Source: an uncultured Elusimicrobiales bacterium (GTDB taxonomy: Bacteria; Elusimicrobiota; Elusimicrobia; Elusimicrobiales; Elusimicrobiaceae). Taken from it: a DNA stretch of 57,262 nt. A model generated the notes under the pieces. The model searched no databases. It was not told where the DNA came from and worked only from the letters and a program-made list of their open reading frames with translations. The stretch lies in assembly GCA_944325225.1 (NCBI GenBank), contig CALUZQ010000008.1, positions 1 to 57,262 of the forward strand, written 5' to 3'. A program made the translations under genes and the position numbers. This document shows, one piece after another, positions 1-8,579 of this stretch (position 1 is its first letter; every line of letters starts with the position of its first letter).

Positions 1-179
1 AACGCTACCGCAAACTTCTGCACAATGTGGAAGCGCAGGAAGTGTTCAAAAAAGCCGGTATCGTGATGTGGGAATGCGCCAACTGCGGGCATATTCACAT
101 CGGCGAAAAAGCCCCGGAAGTGTGCCCCGTGTGCGCCCACCCGCAGGCCTACTTTATGATTCACCCGGAAAATTATTAA
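1..179 (+). CDS. Rubrerythrin, C-terminal end (partial)
   Basis: The gene is cut by the left edge; the reading frame is codons starting at base 3, ending at TAA 177-179. The visible 58 residues contain two CxxC pairs, ECANCGH and CPVCAH, with a GEKAPEVCP segment between them. This is the rubredoxin-like iron site at the C-terminus of rubrerythrins, non-haem iron peroxidases that detoxify hydrogen peroxide in the cytoplasm of anaerobes. The N-terminal di-iron four-helix domain lies outside the window. A strong terminator follows within 25 bases, so this is the last gene of its transcript. The family call is firm; subfamily cannot be decided from the tail. Confidence 0.88.
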   Translation, partial: RYRKLLHNVEAQEVFKKAGIVMWECANCGHIHIGEKAPEVCPVCAHPQAYFMIHPENY

Positions 180-202
180 TCCGGTGTCGGTCATTTGATA
201 CT

Positions 203-230
203 AAAAAACCCCGCTTCAGCGGGGTTTTTT
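203..230. terminator. Intrinsic terminator after rubrerythrin
   Basis: CCCCGC/GCGGGG hairpin with a four-base loop, flanked by six A on one side and six T on the other. It can act on both strands: it ends the rubrerythrin transcript and could also stop the leftward transporter transcript. Confidence 0.85.
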
Positions 231-300
231 ATGGCAAAAACAGCTGTGAAATGAATGATTCTTCCGCATTAAATCTATGCTGCACCGGCTTTATGCTGAC

Positions 301-1686
301 TCAATCCCGTTTTGCCGATAAGATTCCCCCCGCCGCGGCCATGGCCGCCCCAAACCACATGGCGGCTTGGTATCCGTGCAGGAAAGCCGTTTTTCCGTCG
401 GCGCCGCTGGCGGAAAAATAGCTTTGCACGCCGGCGTAAACCGCTACGGAAAGGGCAATTCCCATAATCATACCCGCGTTGCGCGCCAGCGCATTGACGC
501 TGGATACAATCCCTACTTTATTTTTAGGCGCCGCACTGATAACGGTATTGTTATTGGGCACTTGAAAAGTACCCGAACCGCAGCCCGTAATCAGCTGGGC
601 CAAGGCAATATAGAGGAAAGAAGTTTCCCCGTCCATAAACGAGAACATCAGCATACCGATAATCACAAATCCCAGCCCAACGGTTGTAATCAGCCGCGCC
701 GGATATTTTTCGGACAGCAGCCCGCTTACCGGCGATGCGAGCGCCAACGCAATCGGAAACGGCAAAATCAATAAGCCGGTTTGTACTGGGTCAATCTGTA
801 AAATATCGGTGGCATAAAAAGGAAACAAGACCGAGTTGGTAAAAATAGCCATAAATCCCAGCACGGCCACGGCGTATCCGTAGGAAATGGCCCGAATTTT
901 AAAAATAGACAGCCCGATAAAAGGCGCTTTGGATACTTTTTCCCGATAATAAAACAGACCAAAAAATACAACAGCCGCCGCAAAAGCGCTTAAAATAAGC
1001 GGGGATTGCCAGTGCTCGGACGGACCTTCGTTCAGCGCGTATAAGAAAGAGAAGCACGCCACAATAAAAAAGGCGGCGCCCCAAGCGTCCATACGCATTT
1101 TGCTTTTGGGGTTGAAGCGCGGAATAATCTGAAGCCCGCGCCAGATGCCAATGGCGCATACCGGCAAATTGACCCAAAAAACACTCGGCCAGCCAAAATG
1201 CTGAATTAAAAATCCCCCCACTGCCGGCCCCGCCAAAGACCCCAGCGCCACCACCGCGCCGATTCCGCCCAGGGCCCGCCCGCGGTCCTTGCCGGAAAAC
1301 GCTTTGGCAATAATTGCTTGGGAGTTAGCCATCATCGCCGAGGATCCCAACCCCTGTACGGCGCGGGCGAAAATCATCATCGGCAAGCTGCCCGCCAGCG
1401 AGCACAGGATACTGCCTATGCCAAAGACCAAAAAACCGCTCAAATATAATTTTTTGCGGCTGTAGAGATCGGAGAGTTTTCCGAATACAGGCAGAAAACA
1501 AGTAACCGCCAGCAGATAAATGGTTACGATAAATTGGATATTTTCAATATCGGCATTAAACTGCTTGGCAATAGCCGGCAGGGCGATATTTACTACCCCG
1601 CCGTCCAGCGTGCCCATAAAGGTTCCGGTGGCGGTAACGGTAAAAATCAGCCATTTGCGCGGCAGGTTAAGCAGTTGTTGTTTCAT
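301..1686 (-). CDS. MFS drug:proton antiporter, DHA2 (EmrB/QacA) type, copy 1
   Basis: A 461-residue inner-membrane protein with about 14 hydrophobic segments. It is a member of the DHA2 branch of the major facilitator superfamily, which exports drugs or other amphipathic compounds using the proton gradient. Typical features are the TM1 stretch TFMGTLDGGVVNIALPAI, the loop GKLSDLYSRKKLY between TM2 and TM3, and the antiporter motif region ALGGIGAVVALGSLAGPAVGG in TM5. The start ATG at 1686 has an AAGGA ribosome site about 5 bases upstream. It lies inside the last codons of the preceding transporter gene (20-base overlap), so the two are co-transcribed and probably translationally coupled. The two proteins are clearly paralogous along their whole length. 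Substrate unknown. Confidence 0.85.
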   Translation of the reverse strand: MKQQLLNLPRKWLIFTVTATGTFMGTLDGGVVNIALPAIAKQFNADIENIQFIVTIYLLAVTCFLPVFGKLSDLYSRKKLYLSGFLVFGIGSILCSLAGSLPMMIFARAVQGLGSSAMMANSQAIIAKAFSGKDRGRALGGIGAVVALGSLAGPAVGGFLIQHFGWPSVFWVNLPVCAIGIWRGLQIIPRFNPKSKMRMDAWGAAFFIVACFSFLYALNEGPSEHWQSPLILSAFAAAVVFFGLFYYREKVSKAPFIGLSIFKIRAISYGYAVAVLGFMAIFTNSVLFPFYATDILQIDPVQTGLLILPFPIALALASPVSGLLSEKYPARLITTVGLGFVIIGMLMFSFMDGETSFLYIALAQLITGCGSGTFQVPNNNTVISAAPKNKVGIVSSVNALARNAGMIMGIALSVAVYAGVQSYFSASGADGKTAFLHGYQAAMWFGAAMAAAGGILSAKRD

Positions 1687-3106
1687 AGAATCCTTTGGGC
1701 TGTTTCTTGCGTTTTTTGCGTTTTTCGCGTGCGGCGGAAAAATACGCCGCCGCCAGCGCCATTACAATACAAAATACCATAGCCGCCTGATAGGCGTGCA
1801 TAAAGGCCGGCTGTTCAGAAAGTCCGGCACCCAGATAGTGGCGTTTGACGGACGCAAAAATCAGTACCGACAGCGCAATCCCCATCACCGCGCCCATATT
1901 GCGCGCCAAGGCGCTTAAACTTACCACCATGCCCAACCGCTCTTTGGGGGCGCCGCCGATAATCGTGTTGTTATTGGGCGCCTGAAAAGTGCCCGAACCG
2001 GTGCCCATAATCAGCTGCGCCGCTATAATGTAGGCAAAGGAAGGGTGGGTGCCAATCCCTACAAACATGGAGGCCCCAATGATGATAAATCCAAACCCGA
2101 CGGTCGTAATCAGCCGCGCGGAATACCGCTCGGACAGCCAGCCCGAAAACGGCGACGATATCGCCAACGCTACGGGAAAAGGCATCATTAAAAGACTCAT
2201 TTGCAGCGGGGAGAGGTGCAAAATGTCTGCCATATAGAACGGAAATAAAATAGCGTTGCAGTTTAAGGCAATAAACCCCAACAACGATACGATACAGCCG
2301 TACGAAATGGCCTGTATTTTGAATAAGGACAGGCCGATAAAGGGATTTTTAGAGGTGCGTTCCCGCATATAAAAAATCACAAAAAACAAGGCCGACAGCG
2401 CAAACGACCCCATAATTAAAAAAGAAGTCCAATGTTGGTTTTCCCCTTCGTCCAGCGCATACAGGAAACAAAAACAAAACAAAATAAAGCAAACAGCGCC
2501 CATAAAGTCTATTTTTACCCGCTCGTGGGATTTAAACAGCGGAATAATTTGGATTCCGCGCCAAATACCCAGCGCACTGATAGGCACATTAATCCAAAAA
2601 ACCGACTGCCAGCCCCAATGCTCAATTAAAAATCCCCCCACCGCCGGGCCAGCCAGAAATCCGGCCGCCACCATAGCGCCAATACCGCCCAGTGCGCGGC
2701 CGCGGTCTTTGCCGCGGAAGGCCTTGGCAATAATGGCCTGGCAGTTGGAAATCATCGCGCTGGCGCCCAGCCCCTGTACCATGCGCGAGAAAATCATCCA
2801 GCTTAAACTTTCCGAGAAAGCCGCCAGCAGCGAACCTATGCCAAAAAGCAGAAATCCCGTCAAATACAGGTACTTGCGGCTGTACATATCGGACAGTTTC
2901 CCAAATACGGGCAGGAAACAGGTCGTAGTCAACAGATAAATGCTGACGACCCACTGAATCCGCTCCAGCCCGACATTTAAATCCTGCGCCATTACAGGCA
3001 GAGCGATATTGACGATTCCGCCGTCCAGCGTGGACATAAATACTCCAATAGCGGTAACGGAAAAAATCAGCCATTTATAGGCGATGTGCGGTGTGTGTAT
3101 GTTCAT
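1667..3106 (-). CDS. MFS drug:proton antiporter, DHA2 type, copy 2
   Basis: A 479-residue paralogue of the downstream transporter, with the same landmarks: GVFMSTLDGGIVNIALPVMA in TM1, GKLSDMYSRKYLY, and GTGSGTFQAPNNNTIIGGAP in the C-terminal half. About 14 membrane segments and a basic C-terminal tail. The tandem pair most likely arose by local duplication; both frames are intact and strongly diverged at the DNA level, so the duplication is not recent. No clear Shine-Dalgarno sequence precedes the ATG at 3106. No periplasmic adaptor or outer-membrane channel gene accompanies the pair, so the transporters may act alone, or as a heteromer (speculative). Confidence 0.83.
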   Translation of the reverse strand: MNIHTPHIAYKWLIFSVTAIGVFMSTLDGGIVNIALPVMAQDLNVGLERIQWVVSIYLLTTTCFLPVFGKLSDMYSRKYLYLTGFLLFGIGSLLAAFSESLSWMIFSRMVQGLGASAMISNCQAIIAKAFRGKDRGRALGGIGAMVAAGFLAGPAVGGFLIEHWGWQSVFWINVPISALGIWRGIQIIPLFKSHERVKIDFMGAVCFILFCFCFLYALDEGENQHWTSFLIMGSFALSALFFVIFYMRERTSKNPFIGLSLFKIQAISYGCIVSLLGFIALNCNAILFPFYMADILHLSPLQMSLLMMPFPVALAISSPFSGWLSERYSARLITTVGFGFIIIGASMFVGIGTHPSFAYIIAAQLIMGTGSGTFQAPNNNTIIGGAPKERLGMVVSLSALARNMGAVMGIALSVLIFASVKRHYLGAGLSEQPAFMHAYQAAMVFCIVMALAAAYFSAAREKRKKRKKQPKGFYETTTA

Positions 3107-3253
3107 ATATTAGCGGCTTAACGGCGTGTGCGGGCAGCATGACAAAAGGAAATCGGTTCCGGCTGGCTCGGCGGCGGCTTTTTTGTTAAGTCTTTACCTT
3201 ATATATTTATTTTATTTAATTTAGAAAGGGTTTACAACTTTCGGCCCGGATTA

Positions 3254-3274
3254 AAAGGTCCTTTTGGAAGAACC
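3254..3274. promoter_or_regulatory. GGTCC-type partial inverted repeat
   Basis: AAGGTCCTTTTGG followed by AAGAACCT forms an imperfect inverted repeat in the divergent region between the leftward transporter genes and the rightward 1519-residue gene. It resembles the palindrome abutting the -35 boxes elsewhere in the window, but here no good promoter sits next to it. Confidence 0.35.
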
Positions 3275-3397
3275 TATTTTGCCGCTCTGCGAAAAATTTT
3301 TCAACCCGGTTTTTTTATGTTAAAATAAAACAGGAACCCGTATTTTATCCGTTGGTTCAAGCAAAATTTAAAGGGTCAGAAGGTCCCAATTAAAAAT

Positions 3398-3440
3398 GGG
3401 CCTTTTGGCCCTTGTTGCTGGACAGATTTTCTGTTAGCAT
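3398..3440 (+). promoter_or_regulatory. Palindrome-linked promoter of the 1519-residue protein gene
   Basis: Perfect inverted repeat GGGCC-TTTT-GGCCC at 3398-3411, directly followed by -35 TTGTTG (3412-3417), a 17-base spacer and -10 TAGCAT (3435-3440). The ATG is at 3488 after a leader of about 40 bases with a GGAGAG ribosome site. A related half-site pair (GGGTC...GGTCCC, 3373-3387) lies just upstream. The same layout occurs at four other genes in the window. Confidence 0.6.
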
Positions 3441-3487
3441 TAGTGTATAGGCAGTCAAAATTACTTATATTTTTCGGAGAGAAATGT

Positions 3488-6400
3488 ATGAATAAGCTAA
3501 TAGCGCTAGTTCTTAGTTTTTCGTTGGTTTTTGGAAGTGTAACCCCTTCCTTTGCTCAACAAAATAAGATTGTACAGGGAGCAAAAGCCATAAAGCAAGC
3601 TGGCGCTGGGGCTCAAAATTTAGTTCCGAATACCATTAAAAAGATTCCGGGCGTTTCGGTTGGTACGAATTTGCGCTATGTGCCCAATGCTCCGGCTATC
3701 AAACCGTTGGCTCCTTATGCGCCGGGTGTACATTTTGTAGCGCCGGCTTCTTCTGATGAGTCCACTCAAAAATTAAATGAAAATTTAACACAGGCCATTT
3801 CCAAACAGGCCTTGCAAGCCAGTGCGGTTCAAGCAAAAAAACTGGACGATATTAAAAAACTGTTGGCAAAATCCAATTTCTCCGAAAAAGATGCCAAAGA
3901 AATCTATGACCAGATTTTTAAAGTAGAACGGACGAATACTGCCACCGAATTTTTATTGCTTAATACGCTGCCTATTGTTACGGTGGGGCGTGGTTTTGCG
4001 TTAGGGAAAACACAAGCGGATCAAGCCCTGTCTTTTTACCGCAATTTGCTTTTATCCACAATTAATGCACCGGTGAACTTGCCGGAAACGGCTTCCTTAA
4101 ATGATTTATTTGCCTATTCTGCAAAAAATGCCGGATATTTTGATGTAAAGAATTGGTCTAAATCTATGGCAGCCGCTACCAACTTGGGGTTCTTTGGGTC
4201 TGCTAAAGACGCTTCTCTTTTACTGGATACCTACATCAAAACGCCGGCCGTCTTAAAACCGATTACAGAAGTGGTAATCGGCCGCGCTTTATTAAATTTA
4301 CAGGCCTATGAAGCACTGGAGCGGCTGGCTGTCTTGTCGGCTGGGAAAAATGGCAAACTTTCCGGTCAATTCTGGGAAGGATTGCAAACTTATGTCCGCC
4401 AGCAGGGGCTGCCGGTTCAATTGGCGGAAGTGGAAAATGCCAATCCTCTGCCTATCACAAAACGGGTGGACCGCCTGTTAAGTGCCTGGAACGAATTGAA
4501 TATCCGTCATTTGGACGGTTCTGCTGAGGAAACGGCCAGCTGGGTGGCGTTGGGGCAGAAAAAAGGCAAAATCGTTGCTGAAGTAACACCTCGCCAAACT
4601 CAAGCTACGCCGGAAAAAGAAGTCCCCTTAAAGCCGGTGGCGGTGCCTGAAATAGAAGTTGATTTATCCAATGTTCATGCGATGGCGAACCTTTCCGTAG
4701 GTCCCCACGCTATTCCGGCTTCGGAGAATGAAGCCCGGGCTGTAGAAACGGCTGAAAATACTTCTTTGCAAAACCAGCAGAGCCAGGTTGCTGAAAAAGA
4801 AGTTGCTCCCCCCAGCAAAACAACGAAACTGTTTAATTGGGTAAAGAAAATTTTTAATCCCGTGCCGGTAGAAGAAAAAGGCGCTACGGATCAAGATGCT
4901 AAGCTGATTTTATCCAAAGTATTCCCGCTTAATTCACAGCTGCGCCGCATTTTAGAAGGGCCGACTTCTAATTCTTATAAAGAACAGGCGTTGCTGCAGC
5001 TGTATCAGCGCGGTTCTTTTGCTAAAACGATAGCGAATTTCCCGGCAGAGACGCAAGCGGCTTTAAAAACATACAATACAACGGAATTAAAAAAGGCCTT
5101 ATTCTCTTTCTATCAGCACAGATGGTTTGATAAAGACATTTCTCAGTTGACCGATGTAACGGCCCAGGAGTTATTAACCGACGAAGTGCGCTTGATGACA
5201 CTTCAGAAAAACTGGGAAGAAATGGCCCGCGCCGCGTATGCGGACGCCCCCTCTTTGCCGTTGGGCGGAGAGAACTTTGTCGGGGTGGTGCCTACGGTTC
5301 CGGAAGCCGACCAGAAGAATATTTCCGAAGCATTCCGGTTGGACCCCAACTTTGCGTTTGATAACTGCTCCGCTGGGGTGGACCGCGGCAATACCATTTA
5401 TTACGAAAACCATATTCCCTTTTATTACCGCGATTCTCAAGGGCATTTAAGCAGCAAACCGGTGGGAATTTTGACGCAGGAAAAACCTTCCCTGTATGGC
5501 AGATTGTTGTCTAAAATTGGGTTGGCTTCCAAACCGGGGCTCTCTATCCCGAAAGGGTTTGTATTGGCCTTGGACGAACAGGGCCAGTGGAAATATGTGA
5601 TGCCTGTAGGCAACTTGCCTATTGTGGAGTCTATTGCAGCGTCTAGAAAAATACTTAAAGATATCCGGGAAAAAGGTTCTACTCGTGTAGAAGTAGATGT
5701 GCCTTATACGACAACGGATATGTTAGCGTTGGGTAAGATGCTGGCGAATAATCCGAATTTGAACTTGGAACTTACCTTGAATACACCCCATTCGTTGAAG
5801 CAATACTTAAACTTGCATGCGTTCTTTGTAGGCAACGACGCCGGTGCTTCGCTGGCTGGGCCTTTTAAAGAAACTTTGAAGGGAGTAGAAGGATGGTCTG
5901 GCTTATTGGGCAACTTAACCAGCGGGGTGGGTTATTTAACCCCATGGATCGGCGGTGCCGCCATGAAGAAAATGACGAAATGGGGCAATGCCATCAGCAC
6001 GCAGTTGATTTATGGGTTGGCCGGTGGCGGATTGCTGTATTCCTTATTCGGTTTGGGAATGAATGGTACGGTGGATCCGAGCACACTGAACTTGTGGGAA
6101 TTAGCGATTCCTACGGTGGCGTTAGTGCTGGGGGCCAGCTTAGCCAATTCGTTTATCCAAACATTCTTGAATTTTTATAAAGATCCGAAAGCGCGTACTT
6201 CGGCTCATTTAAACTTTTCGGGCAATAAACAATGGTCCCGCTTATTATTGACCTTGGGAACTGCCGCGGCGGCTGGTTTTTGCGGGCTCAACTGGACGAT
6301 TGTGGTACCGGTTGGATTAGGGTTGGTAGGCATGTCGGAATTGTTGTTCCTCAATACGCCGGTATTTAAAGACGCCAAACGCTTTGCCCGTAATTTGAAA

Positions 6401-8047
6401 CTGCAGAAAAAAGGCGAATTGCCGCCCAGCGAAAAGAAGTTTATGGAAAAAGCCGAAGCGGCGGCGCCGACTAAATTTACGCCGGAAGAAGAAGCTAAAT
6501 ATAAGAAATCTTATAAGGAACTGGTTAGCAAACTGCAAGATGTTAAAGACATTAAAACCCGTGTCAAACTGGTGTATGCCAGCTATGCGGCCAGCTTGTT
6601 GGTACTTAACCAGGCGGCTACGGCGGTTTTGGGCAGCGGTTGGGGGCAGGCGTTAGTGGGCTTGTTTATGTTTGCTACGGCTATGACCAGAAGATATGCT
6701 TCCAAGTGGGTGTCTTCTAATAAGATGACCGACGACCAATTAACCGGTATTTCCCTGCCGTTGCTGGCTATTTCGGGCGGATTATTGGCAGCTGTGCCGG
6801 TGGTGGGTTGGCCGGGATTGATAGCAGGAGCGTTGGGTATCATCCATTATATGGCTACGGCTGTGCCTGGTCAGTTAGATACGGCCCGCTGGCAGAATAT
6901 TGTAACGAAAGTCAGCCAGGAATTAAAAATGCAGGTAAATACGGACCCGAATCTGACTGCTGAAGAAAAAACGGCCAAAATTAAAGAATTGGACAGACAG
7001 GAAAAATACTGGGGTTCCCGTGCGGCGGCCCAATACTCGTATGCTAACGGGCATGGGTTAATTGGTATCGGTGCCGTAGCCGGGATGGCGTTCCTGTTCA
7101 GCGATGTTGCCCCTGCCTGGGCAACGGATATGCTGGCTTCTATTTCTCATTTCTTTGGAAATGAACCGATATCTGTTTCAATGTCTCGTTTGGTCTTTGC
7201 CTATGCGGCGGCAGTGGCGGGAGTTTTATCCTATAAGAACTGGTCGCTGACAAAAGATTTCCTGCAGAAAATTGGCAAAGGTACCAAAATTACCGATGAC
7301 GCTATCAAAGCCGGCAAAATACATGCCTCCAGTTTCGGCATTACGCCCAAAAATGTGGGCAGACGCATGGCTGAGCTGAATGACACTATGACGAAAAAAC
7401 TGGATAACCAGCTGGTCAACTACGGTGTAAATTCGGAACAGAAGATGACCCAGGTATTGCAGAGCTTAATCAATATGTATAACCGGTTTGTGGCTGCTAA
7501 AGAATTGGAACCGGAAAAAGCGGCATACTATCTGGACGCGTTTGGAGAAAGAGTTCGCAAATACGATGTCTTGCTGCAAAAGAATAAAGCGCATTTATCT
7601 GTTAAATTATCCAGAGAATTTGACAAGTTGAAAATGTCTTTATTTGAAAAAGGAGATATGTCCTCTGTCAGAGAAGATCTTCCGTACATTGAGGAAGGAT
7701 TCTATTCCATGCCAGAAGATTATGCCATCTATGAAGAAGCCCGCTCGCTGTTAGACGAATTGGACAGCTTGGCTAATCTAATCAGCAAAGGTGGTACGGT
7801 GGGTATGAATTCTTACGATACTTTCATTTCGTATCAGAACCGGGTGAAGAAACTGCTGCAGCAGTATTCTGAGAAGAATCCGGAAGAATCTACCAAAGTA
7901 TTAGAAGCTAATACGCGCTTGAACAACATTTGTTCCAGTTTGCGGAAATTGGACAAAAAGTATAATGTCATAGAGAAAAATGCGGGTCCGAGCGATGCGG
8001 GTGCTATCCTGCGCCTGCGGGATGTGTTAGACGGATACGCGCAATAA
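3488..8047 (+). CDS. Very large secreted/membrane protein of unknown function (1519 aa)
   Basis: I do not recognise this family. The ATG at 3488 is chosen over an in-frame ATG at 3443 because it has a GGAGAG site 7 bases upstream and gives a clean signal peptide (MNKLIALVLSFSLVFG, cleavage near SFA|QQ). Residues about 25-780 are predicted extracytoplasmic, with Ala/Pro-rich linkers near 50-80 and 370-460. From about 800 to 1255 there are roughly 8-10 hydrophobic segments, including LIYGLAGGGLLYSLFGLG and LPLLAISGGLLAAVPVVGW, interrupted by a charged loop at about 960-1025. The last 250 residues are charged and helical. The membrane block is reminiscent of a polytopic transporter core, but no family motif is visible. 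Its own palindrome-linked promoter precedes it and a terminator follows, so it is monocistronic. Confidence 0.7.
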   Translation: MNKLIALVLSFSLVFGSVTPSFAQQNKIVQGAKAIKQAGAGAQNLVPNTIKKIPGVSVGTNLRYVPNAPAIKPLAPYAPGVHFVAPASSDESTQKLNENLTQAISKQALQASAVQAKKLDDIKKLLAKSNFSEKDAKEIYDQIFKVERTNTATEFLLLNTLPIVTVGRGFALGKTQADQALSFYRNLLLSTINAPVNLPETASLNDLFAYSAKNAGYFDVKNWSKSMAAATNLGFFGSAKDASLLLDTYIKTPAVLKPITEVVIGRALLNLQAYEALERLAVLSAGKNGKLSGQFWEGLQTYVRQQGLPVQLAEVENANPLPITKRVDRLLSAWNELNIRHLDGSAEETASWVALGQKKGKIVAEVTPRQTQATPEKEVPLKPVAVPEIEVDLSNVHAMANLSVGPHAIPASENEARAVETAENTSLQNQQSQVAEKEVAPPSKTTKLFNWVKKIFNPVPVEEKGATDQDAKLILSKVFPLNSQLRRILEGPTSNSYKEQALLQLYQRGSFAKTIANFPAETQAALKTYNTTELKKALFSFYQHRWFDKDISQLTDVTAQELLTDEVRLMTLQKNWEEMARAAYADAPSLPLGGENFVGVVPTVPEADQKNISEAFRLDPNFAFDNCSAGVDRGNTIYYENHIPFYYRDSQGHLSSKPVGILTQEKPSLYGRLLSKIGLASKPGLSIPKGFVLALDEQGQWKYVMPVGNLPIVESIAASRKILKDIREKGSTRVEVDVPYTTTDMLALGKMLANNPNLNLELTLNTPHSLKQYLNLHAFFVGNDAGASLAGPFKETLKGVEGWSGLLGNLTSGVGYLTPWIGGAAMKKMTKWGNAISTQLIYGLAGGGLLYSLFGLGMNGTVDPSTLNLWELAIPTVALVLGASLANSFIQTFLNFYKDPKARTSAHLNFSGNKQWSRLLLTLGTAAAAGFCGLNWTIVVPVGLGLVGMSELLFLNTPVFKDAKRFARNLKLQKKGELPPSEKKFMEKAEAAAPTKFTPEEEAKYKKSYKELVSKLQDVKDIKTRVKLVYASYAASLLVLNQAATAVLGSGWGQALVGLFMFATAMTRRYASKWVSSNKMTDDQLTGISLPLLAISGGLLAAVPVVGWPGLIAGALGIIHYMATAVPGQLDTARWQNIVTKVSQELKMQVNTDPNLTAEEKTAKIKELDRQEKYWGSRAAAQYSYANGHGLIGIGAVAGMAFLFSDVAPAWATDMLASISHFFGNEPISVSMSRLVFAYAAAVAGVLSYKNWSLTKDFLQKIGKGTKITDDAIKAGKIHASSFGITPKNVGRRMAELNDTMTKKLDNQLVNYGVNSEQKMTQVLQSLINMYNRFVAAKELEPEKAAYYLDAFGERVRKYDVLLQKNKAHLSVKLSREFDKLKMSLFEKGDMSSVREDLPYIEEGFYSMPEDYAIYEEARSLLDELDSLANLISKGGTVGMNSYDTFISYQNRVKKLLQQYSEKNPEESTKVLEANTRLNNICSSLRKLDKKYNVIEKNAGPSDAGAILRLRDVLDGYAQ

Positions 8048-8063
8048 ACATTCGCTAAACTTT

Positions 8064-8090
8064 CCCCCGGAATTTTTCCGGGGGATTTTT
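8064..8090 (+). terminator. Intrinsic terminator after the 1519-residue gene
   Basis: CCCCCGG/CCGGGGG stem with an A/T loop and a following ATTTTT tract, 16 bases after the stop codon. Confidence 0.88.
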
Positions 8091-8108
8091 AAATCTTTTG
8101 CCGTAACT

Positions 8109-8136
8109 CCCCGGGCATAAGCCCGGGGCATTTTAT
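8109..8136 (+). terminator. Second, back-up terminator hairpin
   Basis: CCCCGGGC/GCCCGGGG perfect 8-bp stem with loop ATAA, followed by CATTTTATTT. It lies 20 bases after the first terminator. Confidence 0.65.
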
Positions 8137-8579
8137 TTATTCCCGGTCGGCTGGGATACATTTTCGGTGGGTTGTGTAGAAGGAAGAAATAGCGTTTGCA
8201 AAACAGGTGTTTCCAAAAGAGTCGTTAAAAAGTGATTTTGAGGAAAGGCCCAAAGGGATTTTTGCCGGGCAAGCAGTTTTTCAGCGGGTATTAAACATCC
8301 CTAGTTAACACAAGTTGCCAAGCGCTGGCAAGGTACGCTGGACCGGATTAATTTTAAGAGAAAACAAGTAAAAACTTTTGATGTTTTTCAGACGGTAAAA
8401 AATACCCGCCGGATTAGATAAATTTTGTTATAATTATAAGGTAGGCAGACTTGTCTTACAAATACCAATAAACAGCGAGATTTTCCTTTCTCTTTCTAAC
8501 GAGAGAGCGTTTGCGCGGGGAGCCGGCGCCGGAAGGATGAAAGACGAATTCCTGTTGTATTTTTACTATAGGAGATTGT
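8137..8579 (+). promoter_or_regulatory. Intergenic region with extended -10 promoter and long leader before the phosphate-ester antiporter
   Basis: No gene is seen in 8137-8420. An extended -10 TGTTATAAT lies at 8426-8434; the 12-mer TTTTGTTATAAT is identical to the 3' end of the CRISPR repeats. This leaves an untranslated leader of about 140 bases before the ATG at 8580. The leader holds a GAGAGA/TCTCTC-type hairpin near 8490-8508, a GC-rich GGAGCCGGCGCCGG block near 8519-8532 and an AGGAG ribosome site at 8571-8575. The leader length would allow post-transcriptional control, but I recognise no riboswitch. Confidence 0.5.

Noticed and set aside
301..3106. A recent gene duplication or assembly repeat of the two tandem transporters
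   Set aside because: The proteins are similar but the DNA differs throughout, so this is an old paralogous pair.
3412..3440. Sigma-54 promoter near TGGCCC...TTGC
   Set aside because: The GG to GC spacing is 8 rather than 10 bases, and a sigma-70 reading with 17-base spacing fits better and recurs at four other genes.
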